DNA from: Sulfuricystis thermophila
Lineage (GTDB): Bacteria; Pseudomonadota; Gammaproteobacteria; Burkholderiales; Rhodocyclaceae
DNA: 64,000 nt
Direction of reading: 5' to 3'
NCBI RefSeq assembly: GCF_004323595.1
Contig: NZ_AP019373.1
Location: 2,467,593 to 2,531,592, forward strand
The notes below the pieces were generated by a model. That model was not told the DNA's origin and did no database searches. It saw only the letters and a list, made by a program, of their open reading frames with translations. Each line of letters opens with the position of its first letter. The stretch's first letter is position 1. A program made the translations under genes and the position numbers. Below are positions 53,353-60,937 of the stretch, piece by piece.

Positions 53353-54277
53353 GCATGGCGGCCGACTGAACGCGGCGGCGCGGCGTTTCGGCATGCCGCG
53401 CCAAGCTTGGCTCGATCTGTCGACCGGCATTGCGCCCTGGCCCTATCCGCTGCCGGCCGTGCCGGTGGACGTCTGGCAGCGGCTGCCCGAAGAGGACGAC
53501 GGCCTCGATGCCGCCGTGCGCGCCCATTACGGCGTCATGGGGCTCGCGGTGCCCGGCAGCCAGTGGGCGATCGGCACCCTGCCGCGCCTGCTGCCGCCGG
53601 GTCGCGTGGCGCTCGCCAAACCGATCTACGCCGAGCATCCAGCCGCCTGGCGCGCGGCCGGCCATGAGATCGTCGCCTGGCACGAGCCCGCCGATTACGC
53701 GCTCTGTTGCCGGCCGAACAACCCCACCGGCGCGCTGCTGCCGCGCGCGCAGCTCATCGAACGCGCCAAGCGCCTGCGGCTCATCGTCATCGACGAAGCC
53801 TTCCTCGATGCGACAGCCGAGGAGACGCTGATCGCTGCCGCCGACAATGTCGTCGTGTTACGCTCGCTGGGAAAGTTCTGGGGTCTTGCCGGAGTACGCA
53901 TCGGCTTCGTCTTCGCGCCGGCATGGCTCGATGAAAAACTGCGCAGCATGCTCGGCCCCTGGGCAGTCGCCCATCCGGCCCGCTGGGCGGCAACGCTCGC
54001 GCTGGCCGACACCCACTGGCAGGCGGCGCAACGGGCGCGGCTGGCCCAGGCATCCCAACGGCTTGCGCAGCTGCTCGCTGCACGGGGACTTGCCAACACC
54101 GGCACGGCATTGTTTCGTTACGCGATAACGCCCGCCGCCGAAACGATTCATCTCGCGCTGGCCCGGCAGGGCATCCTGGTGCGGCAGTTCACCGATCCGC
54201 CGGCGCTGCGCTTCGGCCTGCCGGCTGACGAGGCACAATGGCGGCGGCTCGAATCCGCCTTGGAGGAAACGACATGA
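53345..54277 (+). CDS. L-threonine-O-3-phosphate decarboxylase (CobC/CobD class I PLP enzyme)
   Basis: 310-residue fold-I PLP enzyme making aminopropanol phosphate for the cobalamin nucleotide loop. Start is the GTG at 53345, overlapping the end of cbiB; the protein begins V-L-E-H-G-G-R-L, the typical N-terminus of this family. The PLP lysine is in VLRSLGKFWGLAGVRIGF; CCRPNNPTGALL and VIDEAFLDAT are further class motifs. Named cobD in Salmonella and cobC in Pseudomonas. Upstream CbiB and downstream BtuF overlap it. Confidence 0.9.
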   Translation: MLEHGGRLNAAARRFGMPRQAWLDLSTGIAPWPYPLPAVPVDVWQRLPEEDDGLDAAVRAHYGVMGLAVPGSQWAIGTLPRLLPPGRVALAKPIYAEHPAAWRAAGHEIVAWHEPADYALCCRPNNPTGALLPRAQLIERAKRLRLIVIDEAFLDATAEETLIAAADNVVVLRSLGKFWGLAGVRIGFVFAPAWLDEKLRSMLGPWAVAHPARWAATLALADTHWQAAQRARLAQASQRLAQLLAARGLANTGTALFRYAITPAAETIHLALARQGILVRQFTDPPALRFGLPADEAQWRRLESALEETT

Positions 54278-55164
54278 AGCATCTCTTCTGGCTCTTCGCC
54301 CTGCTCGCTTTCGCGGTGCGCGCGGAGATCACCGTGACCGACGATGGCGGCAGCGTGCTGCATCTCGCGCAACCCGCACAACGCATCGTCAGCCTCGCCC
54401 CGCACATCACCGAGACCCTGTTCGCCGCCGGCGCCGGCGAGAAGATCGTCGGCGCGGTCGATTACAGCGACTTTCCCAAGGCCGCCCAGGCCCTCCCGCG
54501 CATCGGCGGCTATTCGCGGCTCGATCTCGAACGCATCCTCGCCTTGCGGCCCGATCTCGCAATCGGCTGGGCTTCCGGCAACAGCGCTGCGCACATCGAA
54601 AAGCTGCGCGCCGCCGGCATCCCGGTGTTCCTCGTCCAGCCGGAACGCATCGACGACGTGGCGAAGAACCTCGAACGCTTCGGCCTGCTTGCCGGCACCG
54701 CAGCGACGGCCAACGCCGCGGCGGCGGATTTCCGCCAGCGCCTGCTCGAGCTGCGCGCCCGTTACGGCGCCCGGCCCACGGTGCGCGTCTTCTACCAGAT
54801 CTGGAAGCAACCCCTGATGACCGTCGGCGGCAGCCAGGTGATCACGGACGTGATCCGCCTCTGTGGCGGCGAAAACGTCTTCGCCGATCTCAAACCGCTG
54901 GCGCCACAGGTCACGGTCGAGGCGGTGATCCAAGCCGACCCCGAAGTCATCGTCGCCTCCGGCATGGGCGAGGCGCGGCCCGAATGGCTCGACGACTGGC
55001 GGCAGAGGACGACGCTCACGGCGGTCAGGCGCGATAATCTGTTTTTCATCCCGCCCGATCTGATCCAGCGCCACACCCCGCGCCTCGTCGAGGGTGCGGC
55101 GCGGCTGTGCGAACAGCTGGAGGCCGCGCGGGGAAAACGCATGCAAGGGAAGGATGGCCGATGA
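54274..55164 (+). CDS. btuF: Cobalamin-binding periplasmic protein BtuF
   Basis: 296-residue periplasmic component of the vitamin B12 ABC importer. A signal peptide (MKHLFWLFALLAFAVRA) precedes a helical-backbone metal/B12 receptor fold: RIVSLAPHITETLFAAGAGEKIVGAVDYSDFP and IGGYSRLDLERILALRPDL. The ATG at 54274 overlaps the previous stop and follows GGAGG. Its partner permease and ATPase (BtuC, BtuD) are 5 kb away on the other strand. Confidence 0.92.
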   Translation: MKHLFWLFALLAFAVRAEITVTDDGGSVLHLAQPAQRIVSLAPHITETLFAAGAGEKIVGAVDYSDFPKAAQALPRIGGYSRLDLERILALRPDLAIGWASGNSAAHIEKLRAAGIPVFLVQPERIDDVAKNLERFGLLAGTAATANAAAADFRQRLLELRARYGARPTVRVFYQIWKQPLMTVGGSQVITDVIRLCGGENVFADLKPLAPQVTVEAVIQADPEVIVASGMGEARPEWLDDWRQRTTLTAVRRDNLFFIPPDLIQRHTPRLVEGAARLCEQLEAARGKRMQGKDGR

Positions 55165-55631
55165 AACGCAGCGCTTATCGACGCACGATCCTCACTGCGG
55201 CTCTCATGCTGCCTGCTCTGATTGCCTCGGCGGAGGCAACAGGGCCGCTTTCCACCTACACGCCGCCGCTTTCGGCCGAACTGAAAGCGCGGCTGGCGCA
55301 GGCCGATGTCGCCGCCGGCGCACGCTTTTTCGAGCGCAAATGCTCGCAATGCCACGACGGCGAAAAGACCGGCGCCCATGCGAAAGGACCTTGGCTGTGG
55401 AACGTGTTCGGGCGGCACGCTGGCAGCATCGCCGGCTTCGAGTTCTCCACAGCGATGAAATCGGCCGGCGTGGTCTGGGACTTCGCCACGCTGGACTATT
55501 ACCTCGCCGATACCGAGCGGGCCGTGCCCGGTCGGGCGATGAATTTCACCGGCATCAGCGACCCGATGCTGCGCGCCGCCGTCGTCGTGCATCTGAGCCG
55601 CCTCAACGACGCCCCGCCAGCGCTGCCTTGA
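55161..55631 (+). CDS. Soluble class I c-type cytochrome
   Basis: 156-residue exported monoheme cytochrome c. Signal peptide about 1-28, heme motif CSQCH near residue 63, and probable Met ligand in GRAMNFTG, resembling cytochrome c2/c550 types (KGPWLWNVFGRHAGSIAGFEFSTAM). It is translationally coupled to btuF (ATGA), so it is part of the corrinoid-acquisition operon, an unexpected neighbour. Its TGA forms the left side of a MITE family B insertion. Confidence 0.9.
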   Translation: MKRSAYRRTILTAALMLPALIASAEATGPLSTYTPPLSAELKARLAQADVAAGARFFERKCSQCHDGEKTGAHAKGPWLWNVFGRHAGSIAGFEFSTAMKSAGVVWDFATLDYYLADTERAVPGRAMNFTGISDPMLRAAVVVHLSRLNDAPPALP

Positions 55632-55775
55632 GAGCTTGTGAAAAAATTCGTCGCGAGCGGGCTGATGGCAAGGCGCCCGGAGCGCAGCGACCGAGACATA
55701 CCATACAGGTAGGCGAGGGAGCGAGCACCGCGCAACGCAGCCAGCGGGCCGCGCAGCAGAATTTTTCGCAAGCTC
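55632..55775 (+). mobile_element. MITE family B, copy 1 (144 bp)
   Basis: Element with inverted ends GAGCTTGTGAAAAAATTC and GAATTTTTCGCAAGCTC, flanked by TGA on both sides (55629-55631, the cytochrome stop, and 55776-55778). It is nearly identical to 59804-59947 in the opposite orientation. No coding capacity expected. The 140 bp that follow up to speDE hold a TAGAAT-like box and GC-rich sequence without a recognised motif. Confidence 0.87.
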
Positions 55776-55915
55776 TGAGGGTTCGCAAGGCATTGTTCTG
55801 CTGCTAGAATTCGCGCCTTTTCGGCGCAAGCCGCCTTGGGGCTGCAGCGGATCTTCGCGCTGCGGTTTTCTGTGACGCGGGGCGGGATCGCTCCGCAGCG
55901 ATTGGGGGAACCGCC

Positions 55916-57169
55916 ATGCAAGGCCTTCACCTGACCGCCGATCTCTATCAGTGCGGTTGCAATCTTTCACTGCTCGTCGACGCTGACGCTCTCGCCGAAA
56001 TGTGCCGGCGCCATACTTTGGCCGTCGGCCTCACGCTGGTGGACGAAAAATGGTTCACCTTTCCCGAGTATCAGGGCCAGCCCGGCGGCGTGACCGGCAT
56101 GCTGCTCCTGGCCGAATCGCATCTGGCCGTGCACACCTGGCCGGAGCGGCGCGGCGTGACGCTCGACGTCTATGTCTGCAACTTCTGCCAGGACAATTCG
56201 GCCAAGGCCGAGCGCCTGGCCAGCGAATTGCTCGCCGCCTTCGCGCCCGCACGGGCTGAGACCCACCGCATCCTGCGCGGCGACACCGACAACGCCGGCG
56301 CCAGCGACGAGCTGATCCTCGAAGCGCTCGATGAGCACAGCGTCTATGGCTACCGCATCCGCGAGCGGCTTCTCACGCAAAAGACTGCCGGCGACCAGCT
56401 GCTGGAGATTTTCGACACGCCGCAGTTCGGCCGCACGATGCGGCTCGATGGCCATTTCATGACCTCGGCGGGCGAAGAATTCTTCTACCACGAAGCGCTG
56501 GTGCATCCGGCGGCGATCAGTCATCCCGCACCACGCAAGGCGCTGATCATCGGCGGCGGCGATGGTGGCGCGGCGGAGGAACTCCTCAAGCACCCGAGCA
56601 TCGAACGCGTCGTCATCGCCGAGCTCGATGCGGATGTCGTCGAGGCGGCCAAACACCATCTCAATGATGTGCATCGCGGCGTCTTCGCCGATCCCCGGCT
56701 CGAAGTGAAGATCGGCGACGGTTTCGCCTATCTCGAAACCACCGACGAGCGCTTCGACCTCGTCTTCTTCGATCTCACCGATCCGGACACCCCCGCCGCC
56801 TCGCTCTACACCGCCGTCTCGTTCGCCAAGGCGCAGCGCGCGCTCGCGCCGGGCGGTGCGTTGGTGCTGCACATCGGCTCGCCGGTCTTCCATCCCGAGC
56901 GTGTGCGGGGAATCGTCGCCGAGCTGCGCCGGGTCTTTTCCGCCGTGCATTGCTACGGCCTTTACATCCCGCTCTACGGCGCCTATTGGGGCCTGGCGAT
57001 CGCTTCCGACGGGCTGAATCCGACCGCAGCCGATGCGGCAACGGTCGATGCGCGGCTGGCCGAGCGCGGCATCCGCGATCTGCGCTACTACAACGCGGAG
57101 GTGCATGGCGCGCTGTTCGCGCTGCCGAATTTCTATCGGAAGCTGGTCGGATCAGGGACTCTGCCGTAA
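55916..57169 (+). CDS. SpeD-SpeE fusion: S-adenosylmethionine decarboxylase and spermidine synthase
   Basis: 417-residue bifunctional polyamine enzyme. Residues 1-115 are a prokaryotic AdoMet decarboxylase with the self-cleavage site in LLAESHLAVHTWPE (Ser becomes the pyruvoyl group) and Cys in VYVCNFC. Residues 130-417 are an aminopropyltransferase with GRTMRLDGHFMTS, ALIIGGGDGGAAEELLKH, IAELDADVVEAAKHHL and FFDLTDP (catalytic Asp). Self-processing would split off a short N-terminal beta chain and leave SpeE attached to the alpha chain. It ends one base from the convergent cobB stop. Confidence 0.9.
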   Translation: MQGLHLTADLYQCGCNLSLLVDADALAEMCRRHTLAVGLTLVDEKWFTFPEYQGQPGGVTGMLLLAESHLAVHTWPERRGVTLDVYVCNFCQDNSAKAERLASELLAAFAPARAETHRILRGDTDNAGASDELILEALDEHSVYGYRIRERLLTQKTAGDQLLEIFDTPQFGRTMRLDGHFMTSAGEEFFYHEALVHPAAISHPAPRKALIIGGGDGGAAEELLKHPSIERVVIAELDADVVEAAKHHLNDVHRGVFADPRLEVKIGDGFAYLETTDERFDLVFFDLTDPDTPAASLYTAVSFAKAQRALAPGGALVLHIGSPVFHPERVRGIVAELRRVFSAVHCYGLYIPLYGAYWGLAIASDGLNPTAADAATVDARLAERGIRDLRYYNAEVHGALFALPNFYRKLVGSGTLP

Positions 57170-57170
57170 C

Positions 57171-58451
57171 TCAACTGAACAGCCCCGCCGTCGCTTCAGG
57201 GTTCGACGGAAAATAAAAGTGCATGTAGCTCGCCGTCAGTCGCCCCGTGCGGTAGATCGCCTCGCCGCCGGGGCCGGCGAGCCTGTTGGCCTGCGCGAAC
57301 GGCGCCAGCGGCGTCTCGAGCCGCGAATAATGGAAAGTATGGCCGGTGAGCCTTCCTTCCGGCAACGCCGCTGCGAGCAGCCCCAGCCCGGCAAGCCGTT
57401 TCTGCATCTGCACCCTGCCGGGCAGTAGGCCGAACATCGGGAAGCTGCGTCCTTCCACATCGCAGAGCGCCTCGCAGCAGGCCATCAGCCCACCGCATTC
57501 GGCGAGCAGCGGTTTGCCGGCGGCGACATGCTTGGTAAGCGCAGCCCGCATGCCGGCATTGGCGGCGATCTGCGCTGCGTAGAGCTCCGGATAGCCGCCC
57601 GGCAGCCACACCGCATCACAGGTGGGCAGCGCGACATCGGCGAGCGGCGAGAAGAATTCGATTCGCGCGCCCAAGGCGGCGAGGCATTCGAGGTTCGCCG
57701 GGTAAATGAAGCAGAAGGCCGCATCGCGCGCCACCGCGATGGTCTTGCCGGCAAGCAGCGGCGGGAAAGTCGGCGCTGGCAGGACGGCACGATCGATTGC
57801 TGGCGGGAGCTTTGCCAGCGGCGAGTCGGCCAGGGCATCGGCCAGCCGATCGAGCCGCGCCATGAGATCGGCGATCTCGGCGGCGGGCAGGAGGCCGAGA
57901 TGCCGTTCGGGGAGCGCTGCCTCGGCATCGCGCGGCAGATGCCCAGCCCATTGAATGTCTTCGGGCAGGCTCTCAAGACACAGCCGCGCGTGAAACTCAC
58001 TGCCGACGTGGTTGGCAAACGCCTGCACGATCGGCGCGCCCTCGCGGTAATGCTTGAGCCCCCAGGCGATGGCGCCAAAGCTGCCGCCCATCGCGGACGC
58101 ATCGATGACGAGCAGGATCGGCAGACCGAGCCGGCGGGCGAGCGCCGCGCCCGAAGGCTGCGAGTCGTAAAGCCCCATCACGCCTTCGACGAGGATCAGG
58201 TCGGCCTCTTGCGCCGCGCGGGAAAGCCGCCAGCGGGCATCGCCCTCGCCGCACATCATGAGATCGATGTTCTCGCAAGGCTGTCCCGTCGCTGCCGTAT
58301 GGATCATCGGGTCGAGGAAGTCCGGCCCGCACTTGAACACGCGCACCTTGCGGCCCAGACGGGTGTGGAGCCGCGCGAGGGCCGCCACCACGGTGGTCTT
58401 GCCATGGCCGGAGGCGGGAGCGGCGACGAACCAGGCGGGGCAGCTCACCAT
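57171..58451 (-). CDS. cobB: Cobyrinate a,c-diamide synthase (CobB/CbiA)
   Basis: 426-residue amidotransferase acting on the a and c carboxylates of the corrin ring. N-terminal nucleotide-binding domain with APASGHGKTTVVAALARL, FKCGPDFLDPMIH and LVEGVMGLYDS; C-terminal GATase-like domain with VWLPGGYPELYA, LLAECGGLMACCEAL (Cys) and GHTFHYS. Sequence does not decide between cobyrinate (anaerobic) and hydrogenobyrinate (aerobic) substrates. A repeat unit is read A-V-L-P-A-P-T-F at the domain linker. It overlaps cobO by 7 bp. Confidence 0.93.
   Translation of the reverse strand: MVSCPAWFVAAPASGHGKTTVVAALARLHTRLGRKVRVFKCGPDFLDPMIHTAATGQPCENIDLMMCGEGDARWRLSRAAQEADLILVEGVMGLYDSQPSGAALARRLGLPILLVIDASAMGGSFGAIAWGLKHYREGAPIVQAFANHVGSEFHARLCLESLPEDIQWAGHLPRDAEAALPERHLGLLPAAEIADLMARLDRLADALADSPLAKLPPAIDRAVLPAPTFPPLLAGKTIAVARDAAFCFIYPANLECLAALGARIEFFSPLADVALPTCDAVWLPGGYPELYAAQIAANAGMRAALTKHVAAGKPLLAECGGLMACCEALCDVEGRSFPMFGLLPGRVQMQKRLAGLGLLAAALPEGRLTGHTFHYSRLETPLAPFAQANRLAGPGGEAIYRTGRLTASYMHFYFPSNPEATAGLFS
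57766..57790 (+). repeat. 25-bp intragenic element in cobB (antisense)
   Basis: Plus-strand unit GTCGGCGCTGGCAGGACGGC, antisense to cobB, read A-V-L-P-A-P-T-F between the nucleotide-binding and glutaminase-like domains. Confidence 0.8.
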
Positions 58452-59029
58452 TCGATCCCCGGCATCGCCTGGATGCCGGCCTGAAAGGCGTGTTTGATGA
58501 GCCGCATCTCGGTCACCGTGTCGGCGGCTTCGATCAGCGCCGGAGGTGCTGCGCGACCGGTGACGACGAGGTGCTGCCGGGCCGGCCGGGCGCGGAAGGC
58601 GGCCAGCACCGCATCGCCGTCGAGCCAGCGATATTTGAGCGCGTAGGTGAATTCGTCGAGGATGACGAGATCGACGCCTGGGTCGGCAAGCGCCGCTTTC
58701 GCCACCGCCCAGGCCGCCGTCGCTGCGGCCGCGTCTTTTGCCGCATCCTGTGTCTCCCAGGTGAAGCCCTCGCCCATCACATGCCAGCGGACGTTCGGCT
58801 GCTTGCGGAAAAAGGCTTCCTCGCCGGTATCCGAGCGGCTTTTGACGAACTGCACGACGACCGCCTTCATGCCATGACCGAGCGCGCGCGCCAACACCCC
58901 GAAAGCCGCGCTGCTCTTCCCCTTGCCGTTGCCGGTGTGGAGCAGGAAGACGCCGCGGGCATCACGAGCGGCGGCGATCCTCGCGTCGATCACCGCCTTC
59001 TTGCGTTGCATGCGCTCGACATGGCTCAC
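58445..59029 (-). CDS. cobO: Corrinoid adenosyltransferase (CobA/CobO/BtuR type)
   Basis: 194-residue ATP:corrinoid adenosyltransferase forming the Co-C bond of adenosylcobalamin. P-loop-like LLHTGNGKGKSSAAFGV, VVQFVKS and VILDEFTYALKY are family motifs. Start is GTG 59029 with GAGGT 7 bases upstream, giving V-S-H-V-E-R-M; an ATG at 59011 is an alternative. It lies 4 bp after the ABC ATPase stop in the btuB-C-D-cobO-cobB operon. Confidence 0.93.
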   Translation of the reverse strand: MSHVERMQRKKAVIDARIAAARDARGVFLLHTGNGKGKSSAAFGVLARALGHGMKAVVVQFVKSRSDTGEEAFFRKQPNVRWHVMGEGFTWETQDAAKDAAAATAAWAVAKAALADPGVDLVILDEFTYALKYRWLDGDAVLAAFRARPARQHLVVTGRAAPPALIEAADTVTEMRLIKHAFQAGIQAMPGIEW

Positions 59030-59033
59030 GAGC

Positions 59034-59951
59034 TTACCTCGGCACGAAAACGGGATGGGAAAAGTCGGCGCTGGCGAGACGGCACAGCGGATGGCCATAG
59101 AGCTCGGAGAGCACCGGCGCGGTGAGGATTTCCTCGCATGGCCCAATGCGGTGGCGGCTGTCGCCATAGAGCAGGAGCGCCTGATCGCAATAGCGCACCG
59201 CGAGGTTCGGATCGTGCAGCACCATCGCCACCGCCGCGCCCTCCTCGCGCGCGAGCCGCGAGAAGAGTTCCAGCACCGCGATCTGATGATTGAGATCGAG
59301 ATGCGCGCAAGGCTCGTCGAGGAGATAAAGCTTTGGCTGCTGCGCCAGCAGGGTGGCGATGCGCACGCGCTGCCATTCGCCGCCCGAGAGCGTGTGTATC
59401 TCGCGTTCCTCGAAACCCGTGAGGCTCAGGCGCGCCAGCGCCTGGCGGGCGATCTCCACATCGCGCGCGGATTCCCAGGCGAGCCGCGAAAGATACGGGT
59501 GGCGGCCGATCAGGACGGTCTGCAGGACGGTCGCCGCGAAAGGATCCGCCTGCGCCTGCGGCAGATAGCCTCGCAAGCGCGCGGCTTCCACCGGCCGCCA
59601 CGCGTCATATTTTTTTCCGGCAAGCAACAGCGTGCCACGCTCGGGCGCCCGTAATCCTGCGAGTGCGGCCAGCAACGTCGTCTTGCCGGCGCCGTTGCGG
59701 CCGAGGATGGCCAGCCGGCTGCCGGGCGCGAGATCGAGATCGAGCGCGAGACAGACCTTGTGCAGGCCGACGCTGACGGCAATTTGGCGCGTTTTCAGAA
59801 TCGGAGCTTGCGAAAAATTCTGCTGCGCGGCCCGCTGGCTGTGTTGCGCGGTGCTCGCTCCCTCGCCTAACTCGATGTTATGTCTCGGTCGCTGCGCTCC
59901 GGGCGCCTTGCCATCAGCCCGCTCGCGACGAATTTTTTCACAAGCTCTCAC
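59034..59951 (-). CDS. btuD: Vitamin B12 ABC transporter ATPase BtuD with MITE-derived leader
   Basis: ABC ATPase with Walker A ILGRNGAGKTTLLAALAG, signature LSGGEWQRVRIATLLAQ, Walker B LYLLDEPCAHLDL and switch His in VLHDPN. The conserved domain begins at LKTRQIAVSVGLHK (about 59798), but no ATG, GTG or TTG lies there. The frame stays open through MITE copy 2 back to a GTG at the complement of 59949-59951 that overlaps the btuC stop (GTGA). Used as start, it gives 305 residues with a leader of about 48 largely MITE-encoded residues (VRACEKIRRERADGKAPG...). Initiation at CTG/ATT near 59800 is the alternative. A 25-bp repeat lies at its 3' end. Confidence 0.8.
   Translation of the reverse strand: MRACEKIRRERADGKAPGAQRPRHNIELGEGASTAQHSQRAAQQNFSQAPILKTRQIAVSVGLHKVCLALDLDLAPGSRLAILGRNGAGKTTLLAALAGLRAPERGTLLLAGKKYDAWRPVEAARLRGYLPQAQADPFAATVLQTVLIGRHPYLSRLAWESARDVEIARQALARLSLTGFEEREIHTLSGGEWQRVRIATLLAQQPKLYLLDEPCAHLDLNHQIAVLELFSRLAREEGAAVAMVLHDPNLAVRYCDQALLLYGDSRHRIGPCEEILTAPVLSELYGHPLCRLASADFSHPVFVPR
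59061..59085 (+). repeat. 25-bp intragenic element at the 3' end of btuD (antisense)
   Basis: Plus-strand unit GTCGGCGCTGGCGAGACGGC, antisense to btuD, read in a third frame as C-R-L-A-S-A-D-F in the last 18 residues. It shows that the element is tolerated in more than one frame. Confidence 0.8.
59804..59947 (-). mobile_element. MITE family B, copy 2 (144 bp), inside the btuC-btuD junction
   Basis: Same 144-bp element as 55632-55775, inverted. The minus strand begins GAGCTTGTGAAAAAATTCG right after the btuC TGA and ends CGCAAGCTC before CGATTC. It appears to have separated the btuD start codon from its coding region but leaves the frame open. The two copies differ at only a few internal positions. 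Confidence 0.87.
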
Positions 59952-60934
59952 GTCTTTTTGCCCAGTAGGTAAAGAAACACCGGCACGCCAATGAGCGCGG
60001 TGAGCACGCCGACCGGCAGCTGGATCGGCGCGAACAGCGTGCGTGCCGCGGTATCGGCGAGCACCAGCAAGCTGCCACCGGCGAGTGCCGCTGCCGGCAG
60101 CAGCAGGCGCTGGTCGTTGCCCTGCGCCGGCCCCAAGGCGAGGCGCACCAGATGCGGCACGATGAGGCCGACGAAGCCGATCGAGCCGGCCGTGGTGACC
60201 GCGAAGGCGGTGGCCAGCGACGCCGTGAAATAGACCAGCCGCCGCAGCCGATGTGTGGCCACGCCGAGCGTGCGGGCGATCTCCTCGCCGCGCGAGAGCA
60301 CGTTGAGATCGCGCGCGAACGGCAGCATCACGGCAAGACACATGAAGAGCGCCAGCCCCGCAGGGAGTGCGCGCGCGGCCTGCGACAGATCGCCCATCAG
60401 CCAGAACAGCATGCCATGCACCTTTTGTTCCGGCGCCAGTGTCAGGATCAAGGCGACCACCGCACCACAGCCGGCGGCGACCACGACACCGGTAAGCAAG
60501 AGCCGGGTCTGCGTCCAGGCCCCCGTGCCATGAGCGAGACCAAACACCAGCAGCATCGCCGCCAGCGCCCCGAGGAAGGCCCAGCCCGACACGAGAAGGC
60601 CGGCCAGCCCCAACAACATCGCCAGCAAGGCGCCCACCCCGGCCCCGCCGGAGATGCCGAGCACATACGGGTCGGCCAAGGGATTGCGCAACAGCACCTG
60701 CATCAGGCAGCCGGAGAGGGCGAGCAACCCGCCCACCGCGAAGCCCGCGGCCGCGCGCGGCAGGCGCAAGTCCATCACGATTGCGCGCGTTCCCGTCTTC
60801 CCGCCGGCAAGCGCCGCCAGCACATCCCCGATCGGTACGGCAATGCTTCCCGCCGCCAATGCCACGGCGAGACTGGCCGCCGACAGCAGCGTCAACAGGC
60901 CCAGCACCCAGGCAGCGCGGCGGCGGGTGGACAT
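59948..60934 (-). CDS. btuC: Vitamin B12 ABC transporter permease BtuC
   Basis: 328-residue FecCD/BtuC permease with about ten helices. LRLPRAAAGFAVGGLLALSGCLMQVLLRNPLADPYVLGISGGAG is the defining region; GSIGFVGLIVPHLVR is the coupling segment contacting the ATPase. It starts 3 bp after btuB and its stop overlaps the GTG of the extended btuD frame. Confidence 0.94.
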   Translation of the reverse strand: MSTRRRAAWVLGLLTLLSAASLAVALAAGSIAVPIGDVLAALAGGKTGTRAIVMDLRLPRAAAGFAVGGLLALSGCLMQVLLRNPLADPYVLGISGGAGVGALLAMLLGLAGLLVSGWAFLGALAAMLLVFGLAHGTGAWTQTRLLLTGVVVAAGCGAVVALILTLAPEQKVHGMLFWLMGDLSQAARALPAGLALFMCLAVMLPFARDLNVLSRGEEIARTLGVATHRLRRLVYFTASLATAFAVTTAGSIGFVGLIVPHLVRLALGPAQGNDQRLLLPAAALAGGSLLVLADTAARTLFAPIQLPVGVLTALIGVPVFLYLLGKKT

Positions 60935-60937
60935 GGT

